DNA from: Bdellovibrionales bacterium
GTDB taxonomy: Bacteria > Bdellovibrionota > Bdellovibrionia > Bdellovibrionales > UBA1609
Direction of reading: 5' to 3'
Length of the DNA: 7,053 nt
NCBI GenBank assembly: GCA_020435085.1
Contig: JAGRAB010000092.1
Location: 1 to 7,053, forward strand
Shown: positions 1 to 4,750 of the stretch, one piece after another
How the letters are laid out: the number at the start of each line of letters is the position of its first letter
Numbering within the stretch: position 1 is the first letter of the stretch
Notes under the pieces: model-generated
Database searches by the model: none
What the model was told of the DNA's origin: nothing
What the model saw: the letters and a program-made list of their open reading frames with translations, nothing else
Translations under genes and position numbers: made by a program

Positions 1-184
1 AAACCTTTCGGTAGTGGTCCCTCTTCATCAAAACGGTTTCCCAGCTCAGACCTGCTTGAGCACCCTCTAACGTTAGAAGTTCGAAATGCATTTGATCATT
101 GTGAACGGGACGACCCCACTCTTTATCATGGTATTCGACGTATTTTGGGTTTGATAATTTGAGCCAGGGGCAACGAGTTTTCAA
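1..184 (-). CDS. tag: DNA-3-methyladenine glycosylase I, N-terminal part (runs off left edge)
   Basis: This is the first 61 codons of a gene that continues past position 1. Tag is a cytoplasmic base-excision repair enzyme that removes 3-methyladenine from alkylated DNA; the E. coli protein is about 187 residues. The visible part matches the family N-terminus: RCPW near residues 4-7, EYHDKEWG at 17-24 and LEGAQAGLSW at 39-48. By alignment with E. coli Tag from memory, Cys5 and His19 are the N-terminal zinc ligands, Glu40 corresponds to Glu38 and Trp48 to Trp46. No in-frame ATG precedes the conserved block, and two in-frame TAA codons lie just upstream, so the start is TTG at 184-182. It overlaps the TGA of the PII-like gene (TTGA), which implies translational coupling, with a weak GTGGA ribosome site before it. 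The family call is secure; the start is well supported. Confidence 0.9.
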   Translation of the reverse strand, partial: MKTRCPWLKLSNPKYVEYHDKEWGRPVHNDQMHFELLTLEGAQAGLSWETVLMKRDHYRKV

Positions 185-516
185 TTATTAATTTCCACTT
201 TATAGGGTGTTGAATATTTTAAAGATGACATGTAAATGATGCCGCCACCTTTTCGGTTGATTTCCGCTTTTTCAAAACTAAAGTCAAATAGTTCTTCTGC
301 AAGCTCTTGAGTTTCTGCCACAATGGTAACAATTTCTTTTTCATCCTCTTGTGGGAGAAGCTTAGAACTCTTCACTGAATCTTCAATGTCTGATCCCCTT
401 GCGTGAGCAAAATTTGCTGTGCGAATGCCTTTTTCAGCCAAGGCCTCTAAAAGCGGAATGGCTTTCCCTTTTGGTAAAATGCATGTGATTAATTTGCTTT
501 GAGTTTTTTTATCCAC
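181..516 (-). CDS. PII-like signalling protein, distal paralogue
   Basis: A 111-residue protein of the PII superfamily, whose trimers bind adenine nucleotides or other small molecules and contact transporters or enzymes. It shows the beta-alpha-beta ferredoxin-like pattern: LITCIL strand at 9-14, helix at 19-29, the ARGS turn at 39-42 leading into a T-loop region up to about 59, EIVTIVAE strand at 61-68, a second helix and a glycine-rich RKGGGIIY segment at 88-95, which corresponds to the B-loop of GlnB. Canonical features are missing: there is no Tyr at the uridylylated T-loop position. It is clearly related to the upstream PII-like gene but divergent (shared LITCI, ARGS, EKEI, Gly-rich loop). 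The start is GTG at 516-514, with AAGGGG 8 bases upstream. It follows the other PII gene after 14 bp and its TGA overlaps the tag start. Its ligand cannot be read from the sequence; regulation of the DUF1538 transporter is inferred from position. Confidence 0.82.
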   Translation of the reverse strand: MDKKTQSKLITCILPKGKAIPLLEALAEKGIRTANFAHARGSDIEDSVKSSKLLPQEDEKEIVTIVAETQELAEELFDFSFEKAEINRKGGGIIYMSSLKYSTPYKVEINN

Positions 517-530
517 TCTCAGTTCCCCTT

Positions 531-899
531 TTAGTTAGGATGCTTTTCTAATTTCTCGACAACTTGTGGTGGTATATACGTTGCTGCTTTGTCTAAAGGA
601 GTTGTATAAATAAAGCCTTTCCCTGGCGTATCTAATTGGCCGGCCAAATACATTTTCTCAACAACAAAGTCAGCCTGCTCATTCGAAACAACAATATTAA
701 TAATTTCTTTTTCCACTTCCACTGCTACGCCAAGAATTCCCAAACGCTCACGAATTCCAGAACCCCGTGCATAAAAAACAGTGGCACCTTGTGCTCCGGC
801 TTCTCTTGCGGCTTTGACAATATTGTCGGCCTGACCTTTTTCAACAATACAAGTAATTAATGTAGCATCCGTTAAAACTGTAAAATTACGACTGGCCAA
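531..899 (-). CDS. PII-like signalling protein, transporter-proximal paralogue
   Basis: A 122-residue PII-superfamily protein next to the transporter gene. Visible elements are the first strand LITCIVEKG (14-22), a helix (23-34), the FYARGSGIRERLG segment that opens the T-loop (42-54), strand EKEIINIVV (63-71), a helix (74-86), and the PGKGFIYTTPL segment (92-102), which aligns with the B-loop and following strand of GlnB. The T-loop is shorter than in GlnB and GlnK and lacks the uridylylated Tyr51, so GlnD-type modification is unlikely. The start is TTG at 899-897: a perfect AAGGAG lies 7 bases upstream and there is no ATG nearby. It begins 16 bp after the DUF1538 stop codon and sits 14 bp before the second PII-like gene, so all are probably co-transcribed. 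In known families, genes in this position (glnK-amtB, sbtB-sbtA) encode trimers that gate the adjacent membrane protein; I infer the same here. Confidence 0.88.
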   Translation of the reverse strand: MASRNFTVLTDATLITCIVEKGQADNIVKAAREAGAQGATVFYARGSGIRERLGILGVAVEVEKEIINIVVSNEQADFVVEKMYLAGQLDTPGKGFIYTTPLDKAATYIPPQVVEKLEKHPN

Positions 900-915
900 T
901 TGATTTCTCCTTGTT

Positions 916-2670
916 TTAAGCCGTTTCTAACATTCCCTCAGCAAGGGCGCGTTTTTTTGCTTTTTGTTGAACAACAATTCCCGTTACTAAAACAGACATC
1001 ACTGGGCAAAGCGAGGCCATTGATAAAATGCCAAAACCTTCAATCGCACCCGTGGCATTAGCAAAACCTAGCCCCATAGCAAGAACAAGAGGCACAGTCA
1101 CAGGACCCGTTGTCACTCCCGCAGAATCCCAAGCCACATTCACAAACTCTTCAGAGGAGAGCCAGCTTAAGATCAAGAGCAAAATATAACCAGGCACAAG
1201 AATCCAAGCTAACGGAAGATCGAAAATCAACTTTGCCACACCAAGAGCAATTCCCGCAGCGACTCCAAATGATACTGAATACATAAGCAGTGATTTTCTA
1301 AATGCACCATTGGTTAAGTTTTGAACCGTCATACCAAGAGCATTCAAGGCCGGCTCTGCCATAGTAGCTCCAAAACCAAGGCAGTAGGCAAATGCAAGAG
1401 CAATAAAGAGCCCTGCTCCATACCAATAAAGAGGAGAGTCCGGAACCGTTTCAATAGTTGCAAATGCTGCCGGCACTAAACTCCCTGATTGATTTCCTAA
1501 CATTCCCAACCCATAAGTTAAACCTATGTTAAAAACACCCATCCCAATAACAGCAAGGATAATCCCGTAAGACATAATAAAAGCGTTACGCACCTTTTCC
1601 CGAAGAACCACTTTCATTACAAGATATAAAAAGATCACTAGGGGAATAATCGCTCTTACAGCAAGAATAACCTCTACCCATGGCGTTTGATCATACCAAG
1701 CTTTTTCTGTTGCAACTGATAAACTTTGTGCAGCTGTAATGATTTGTTCAGGTGTGACTGTTGCTGATAGCCAAATTCCTAAAATCATCACGCCGATAAT
1801 TGGAAACAACGAAGCTAATGTAACAATCCCAAAACCACTTAAAGAGCTCTCTCCTTTTCCAACTGCCGAAGCAACACCAATTCCAAGTGAAAGCACAAGT
1901 GGAACTGTTACAGGGCCCGTTGTAACAGCACCACAATCCCACGCGAGTCCAATAATTTTAGCCAGCTCTAAATCAGTAAGTGCCACATAAGCTGTTATTA
2001 ATAAAAGTGGAGTAAGGCTTGCATAAATCATTGGTTTTAAGCTCCAGTTATACACAAACCGAAGTGTTCCTAAAACAGAAGCAATACCCACACCCACCCC
2101 AACAACAGCAACTAACTTGGCAGTGTGCTGGTTGAGGAGTGACCAAAGATAAGGGGCTTTTGTTGGATCCACAATTTTTCCAGCCTCTTGCAAGGCTCCA
2201 ATCGCTGGCTCTGCCAATGTCACACCAATCCCCAAAAGAAACGCAATAAATAATACAATCGGAAGAGGCGATTTCACTGGAAGAATATTCCCAATAGTCT
2301 CTCCAAAAGGCATGAGTCCTAATTTTAACCCTTCCATAAAGAGCATGAGGCCAACCATGACTGCAATCAATCCTCCACAAATAATGAAGGCATCAGCCAC
2401 ACCTTGACGAAGAATAAAAATTTGAAAAAGCATCAAGTAAATCGCCAAAGGAATAACAGCCTTTGCTTGATCCATAAACCGAATGCTTGTGTAAGGTGCA
2501 AGAATGCGATAAACATCTCTCCCTGTCACTGTCAATTTTTGTGGCGTATGTACAGAACCCTCTTTTGGTTTTGGTGCTAAATCATTAAAACTAATTTTTT
2601 GTTGGCTCACATTGAGTTCACGAACAAAGTCTCCAAAACGTACCTGTTTTTTATGGGTCTCTTGGTGCAT
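916..2670 (-). CDS. Tandem DUF1538 membrane protein (putative UmpAB-like cation/proton antiporter)
   Basis: A 584-residue polytopic inner-membrane protein made of two homologous DUF1538 halves. After a hydrophilic, presumably cytoplasmic, N-terminus (1-65), half one spans about 68-302 and half two about 331-567, each with roughly six or seven hydrophobic segments. The duplication is plain: GIGVTLAEPAIGAL (147-160) matches GFGATMAEPALNAL (432-445), AWDCGAVTTGPVTVPLVL (243-260) matches AWDSAGVTTGPVTVPLVL (513-530), and the segments at 280-299 and 546-565 also match. The paired AEP and AWD-x-x-x-VTTGPVTVP motifs, with acidic residues inside membrane regions, are candidate ion-binding sites (inference). 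The family has been reported as the two-gene UmpA/UmpB Na+(Li+,K+)/H+ antiporter of a Halomonas; here both halves are one polypeptide. The start is ATG with AGGGG 6-7 bases upstream. It heads the operon with two PII-like genes. The family is certain; transport activity and substrate are inferred. Confidence 0.9.
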   Translation of the reverse strand: MHQETHKKQVRFGDFVRELNVSQQKISFNDLAPKPKEGSVHTPQKLTVTGRDVYRILAPYTSIRFMDQAKAVIPLAIYLMLFQIFILRQGVADAFIICGGLIAVMVGLMLFMEGLKLGLMPFGETIGNILPVKSPLPIVLFIAFLLGIGVTLAEPAIGALQEAGKIVDPTKAPYLWSLLNQHTAKLVAVVGVGVGIASVLGTLRFVYNWSLKPMIYASLTPLLLITAYVALTDLELAKIIGLAWDCGAVTTGPVTVPLVLSLGIGVASAVGKGESSLSGFGIVTLASLFPIIGVMILGIWLSATVTPEQIITAAQSLSVATEKAWYDQTPWVEVILAVRAIIPLVIFLYLVMKVVLREKVRNAFIMSYGIILAVIGMGVFNIGLTYGLGMLGNQSGSLVPAAFATIETVPDSPLYWYGAGLFIALAFAYCLGFGATMAEPALNALGMTVQNLTNGAFRKSLLMYSVSFGVAAGIALGVAKLIFDLPLAWILVPGYILLLILSWLSSEEFVNVAWDSAGVTTGPVTVPLVLAMGLGFANATGAIEGFGILSMASLCPVMSVLVTGIVVQQKAKKRALAEGMLETA

Positions 2671-2719
2671 TTCATCCCCTGATGCTATTTTTTATGAAGT
2701 GATCATTGAAGGTGCTTTC

Positions 2720-2748
2720 ATTGTTTCTACTTGCACAAATTCAGTCAA
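2720..2748 (-). promoter_or_regulatory. Sigma70-type promoter for the DUF1538-PII-PII-tag operon
   Basis: On the minus strand, TTGACT (2748-2743, 5 of 6 matches to the -35 consensus) is followed after exactly 17 bases by AACAAT (2725-2720, 4 of 6 matches to -10). Transcription would start near 2713, leaving a leader of about 43 bases before the ATG at 2670. It is the best-spaced candidate I found upstream of this gene. Judged by eye only. Confidence 0.5.
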
Positions 2749-2812
2749 GAAAAACGATCTCACCTTTAGTCGAGTTACAAGTAAAGTTCACTCTCTCTTC
2801 CCTCTATGATGT

Positions 2813-2841
2813 TTGCCCCACCTCATTTTTCAACATACAAT
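2813..2841 (+). promoter_or_regulatory. Sigma70-type promoter for the carbonic anhydrase-smr-orn operon
   Basis: TTGCCC (2813-2818, 4 of 6) and TACAAT (2836-2841, 5 of 6) are separated by 17 bases. A start near 2848 would give a leader of about 20 bases that carries the AAGGAG ribosome site. This promoter lies inside the longer reading frame that opens at 2806, which argues that the protein really starts at 2869. It is about 65 bp from the divergent promoter, close enough for shared control. Confidence 0.55.
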
Positions 2842-2868
2842 CTTAATGTATTCAAAAAGGAGATTCAC

Positions 2869-3741
2869 ATGCGTATTCAACACTGGATTCTACTCATTTG
2901 TACCATTCAACTCATTTCAGGATGTCGATCTTCTAAAAAAAAATCAGAAGAAGCCACTCCTCCAAGTGCTGAATCTGAAGCTTCAAAAGAAACAATGACT
3001 CCAACAGCGGATGCAGAAGCTGTTCCTCAAGCTGTCGATACTCCCGTACATGCAAACCCCTATGAAACCCATTGGGGATATGGAGACGAAGATGGTCCTG
3101 CCAAATGGTCCAACCTTAAAGAGGAATATTCCCTCTGTGAAAAAGGAAAACTTCAATCTCCTATCAATCTCAAATGGTCAAAACCCCAGGCCAACACTCG
3201 CAGTATTGAATTCGACTACAAAGATGCCCCTCTTCAAGTTGTTGATAATGGGCACACGGTTCAAGTTTTATTTCCAGAAGGCAGTTATGCTTATTTTGGA
3301 GGCAAAAAGTATGAACTTGTTCAAATGCACTTTCATAGTTCAAGTGAACACACACTTTCAGGCAACCAACTCCCCATGGAAGCCCATATCGTTCACAAAA
3401 ATGAATTAGGTCAACTAGCTGTGATTGGTGTTTTTCTTATTGAAGGCCGTTTTAACCCATTTATTGATAAGGTTTGGTCACACATCCCTGAAGTAAAGAA
3501 TAGCGAACGCCTCGTCCCTCAATTAATGATAAATGCAAAAGATATTATTCCTGATCGATTAACCTACTATTTTTATGTCGGATCCCTCACGACACCTCCC
3601 TGTACTGAAGGTGTCCGTTGGCAAATGCTCAATACTCCTGTTGAAGTTTCACGTGACCAAATTGTGACTTTTAGAAAACTCTATTCTAATAATGCTCGCC
3701 CCGTTCAACCAATAAATAATAGAAACGTCGTTAATTACTGA
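2869..3741 (+). CDS. Alpha-carbonic anhydrase, lipoprotein form
   Basis: A 290-residue exported enzyme that interconverts CO2 and bicarbonate. The N-terminus is a lipoprotein signal peptide ending in LISGC (Cys19), then a Ser/Glu/Ala/Pro-rich tether (about 20-60), then a full alpha-class domain from HWGY (68-71) to the C-terminus. All key residues are present: zinc ligands His154 and His156 in MHFH and His173 in EAHIVH, proton-shuttle His129 in DNGH, Glu160 and Glu171 of the ligand network, and Thr241 in SLTTPPC (the Thr199 equivalent). Cys90 and Cys245 sit where bacterial alpha-CAs form their disulphide, which suits an oxidising compartment. The start is ATG at 2869, with AAGGAG 6 bases upstream; an upstream ATG at 2806 would bury the signal peptide and overlap the promoter. 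It is first in an operon with smr and orn and is divergent from the DUF1538 operon. The last residue before lipid attachment signals (Arg20 at +2) suggests outer-membrane sorting under E. coli rules. Confidence 0.95.
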   Translation: MRIQHWILLICTIQLISGCRSSKKKSEEATPPSAESEASKETMTPTADAEAVPQAVDTPVHANPYETHWGYGDEDGPAKWSNLKEEYSLCEKGKLQSPINLKWSKPQANTRSIEFDYKDAPLQVVDNGHTVQVLFPEGSYAYFGGKKYELVQMHFHSSSEHTLSGNQLPMEAHIVHKNELGQLAVIGVFLIEGRFNPFIDKVWSHIPEVKNSERLVPQLMINAKDIIPDRLTYYFYVGSLTTPPCTEGVRWQMLNTPVEVSRDQIVTFRKLYSNNARPVQPINNRNVVNY

Positions 3742-3750
3742 TGACGTTTC
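3722..3750 (+). promoter_or_regulatory. Hairpin over the carbonic anhydrase stop / smr start junction
   Basis: GAAACGTCGT (3722-3731) pairs with ATGACGTTTC (3741-3750): ten pairs including one G-U wobble, around a 9-base loop. The smr ATG (3741-3743) forms the inner base pairs of the 3' arm and the TGA of the carbonic anhydrase gene is at the loop edge. No T-run follows on the plus strand, so it is not a terminator. It probably hides the smr start until ribosomes finishing the upstream gene melt it. The pairing is seen directly; the role is inferred. Confidence 0.5.
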
Positions 3751-4019
3751 GAAAAAAAAATAATGGTTCAAATAAAAAAGTTCCATCCATTGATCTTCAC
3801 GGTTACACCACTGATCAAGTTTACGACGCGCTTGATAAGTTTTTACTTCAAGCCAGTCAATCTGGCTCTTCTCAAGCAAAAATTATGACGGGAAAAGGCA
3901 AAGGTCTTGTCAAAAAAGAAGCGGAAAAGTACTTAAAGCATGCCGGATACCCTTTTCAACATGAAAAGCTCTCAAATGGAAAAGAGAATGAAGGTGTCCT
4001 TATTATTTTTTTAAATTAA
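3741..4019 (+). CDS. Stand-alone Smr-domain protein
   Basis: A 92-residue cytoplasmic protein that is essentially one Smr (small MutS-related) domain, the usual size for single-domain members. After a basic, Asn/Lys-rich N-terminus (1-14) come the conserved IDLHG motif (17-21), a helix, the TGKGKG loop (50-55) and a C-terminal strand GVLIIFL (85-91). Smr domains bind nucleic acid and several are endonucleases; in E. coli SmrB the domain cuts mRNA at collided ribosomes and the D-x-H residues (here Asp18 and His20) matter. Whether this protein is a nuclease is inference. The ATG shares its A with the carbonic anhydrase stop (TGATG), there is no ribosome site of its own, and the start lies in a hairpin, so translation is probably coupled. 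A run of nine A falls at codons 4-7. Its neighbour orn is also an RNA enzyme. Confidence 0.88.
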   Translation: MTFRKKNNGSNKKVPSIDLHGYTTDQVYDALDKFLLQASQSGSSQAKIMTGKGKGLVKKEAEKYLKHAGYPFQHEKLSNGKENEGVLIIFLN

Positions 4020-4031
4020 GGAGTCTCTCAA

Positions 4032-4553
4032 ATGGAAAAACTTTTTTGGTTAGATATGGAAATGACCGGCTTAGATGTGGAACAAGAAGTTCCCATAGAA
4101 ATTGCCGTTATTGTCACCGATAAAAGTCTCAATGAGCTCGGATCTTACCACGCAGTCATTAACCAACCTTCTGAATATTTGGATAACATGGATGAATGGA
4201 ACCAAACTCATCATGAGGCTTCTGGATTGTTAGCAAAGATTCCCAATGGAAAGCTCCCACATACTGTGGAAGCTGAACTTATTGATTTTGTATCTCGCCA
4301 CTTTGGAGAAGAAAAAGTGATACTTGCTGGGAATACCATAGGACAAGATCGACTATTTATTAATAAATACTTTAAAAGATTGGCTGATTTCCTCCATTAC
4401 CGCCAATTAGATGTCACTAGCTGGAAATTGATTTTTAATAATCTCTACAACATCAAATTCGAAAAAGAGACGAACCATCGAGCCCTTGATGATGTTCGTG
4501 AAAGTATTGAAGAATTAAAATACTACCTTCAATTCATCACTCCTTCTAGATAA
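4032..4553 (+). CDS. orn: Oligoribonuclease
   Basis: A 173-residue cytoplasmic 3'-5' exoribonuclease of the DEDDh family that degrades RNA dinucleotides, including pGpG from cyclic-di-GMP turnover. The E. coli enzyme is 181 residues. Catalytic residues are all visible: Asp8 and Glu10 in WLDMEMTGLD (6-15), Asp106 in GNTIGQD (100-106), His149 and Asp154 in NHRALDDV (148-155). The start is ATG with AAGGAG 8 bases upstream; that ribosome site overlaps the smr stop codon, and only 12 bp separate the two genes, so they share an operon. The C-terminus is short but the domain is complete. The pairing with an Smr protein groups two RNA-processing functions, and placement after a carbonic anhydrase has no obvious metabolic logic. 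Confidence 0.95.
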   Translation: MEKLFWLDMEMTGLDVEQEVPIEIAVIVTDKSLNELGSYHAVINQPSEYLDNMDEWNQTHHEASGLLAKIPNGKLPHTVEAELIDFVSRHFGEEKVILAGNTIGQDRLFINKYFKRLADFLHYRQLDVTSWKLIFNNLYNIKFEKETNHRALDDVRESIEELKYYLQFITPSR

Positions 4554-4575
4554 AATTCTCTTGTGCTTTTAGATG

Positions 4576-4602
4576 AGAACTCTCCCCTGAATAGTTCTTT
4601 TT
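4576..4602 (+). terminator. Weak rho-independent terminator candidate after orn
   Basis: AGAACT (4576-4581) and AGTTCT (4593-4598) can form a 6-bp stem with an 11-base loop, followed directly by a short T-run (4598-4602). It lies about 25 bases after the orn stop, where a terminator is expected, but the stem is short and AT-rich. It may only be part of the termination signal. Confidence 0.35.
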
Positions 4603-4631
4603 CAAAAATGATATAAAACCCCTGTTCACCC

Positions 4632-4668
4632 TATCTCATTTTGAGACAAATCAGTTTTTTTATCTCAT
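4632..4668 (+). repeat. TATCTCAT direct repeat with a small palindrome
   Basis: TATCTCAT occurs at 4632-4639 and again at 4661-4668, 29 bases apart. The first copy is part of the palindrome TCTCA-TTT-TGAGA (4634-4646). The block ends 9 bases before the likely -35 box of the next gene, so it could be a regulator-binding site. It is short enough to be chance in AT-rich DNA. Confidence 0.25.
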
Positions 4669-4676
4669 GTTCAACT

Positions 4677-4706
4677 TTGACCTAAAGTTTGTTTGAGTTT
4701 TTTAAA
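4677..4706 (+). promoter_or_regulatory. Promoter candidate for the di-haem lipoprotein gene
   Basis: TTGACC (4677-4682, 4 of 6) is followed after 18 bases by TTTAAA (4701-4706, 4 of 6; shifting by one gives TTAAAT at 19 bases). A start near 4714 would leave a leader of about 37 bases. It is the best match in the 176-bp gap, with loose spacing and a poor -10. Confidence 0.35.
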
Positions 4707-4750
4707 TCCCTTTCCGATACATAAAATGGGTGAAGGTGGGAGTCAGAAAA

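Noticed and set aside
636..860. Plus-strand 74-codon frame opposite the PII-like gene
   Set aside because: Low-complexity Asn/Phe-rich product with no ribosome site, antisense to a gene with clear family features.
1739..2380. Several open frames (1739-1990 plus, 1748-1942 and 2048-2380 minus) within the DUF1538 gene
   Set aside because: They are out-of-frame shadows of a strongly conserved membrane protein and resemble no family.
2806..2868. Upstream ATG extending the carbonic anhydrase by 21 residues
   Set aside because: It would place a hydrophilic stretch before the lipoprotein signal and overlap the best promoter; ATG 2869 has a perfect ribosome site.
3011..3409. A 132-codon frame inside the carbonic anhydrase gene
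   Set aside because: Frame-shifted shadow; the overlapping frame encodes every carbonic anhydrase catalytic residue.
4634..4661. TCTCATTTTGAGA hairpin with downstream T-run as a terminator
   Set aside because: The stem is only 5 bp and eight bases separate it from the T-run.
4683..4719. Flagellar-type (sigma28) promoter from TAAAGTTT and CCGATA
   Set aside because: The two boxes look right, but 23 bases separate them, far more than the usual 11 or so.
4730..4750. GTG start extending the di-haem lipoprotein by seven residues
   Set aside because: The ATG at 4751 begins a clean signal peptide with GGGAG at good spacing; the extension only adds charged residues.
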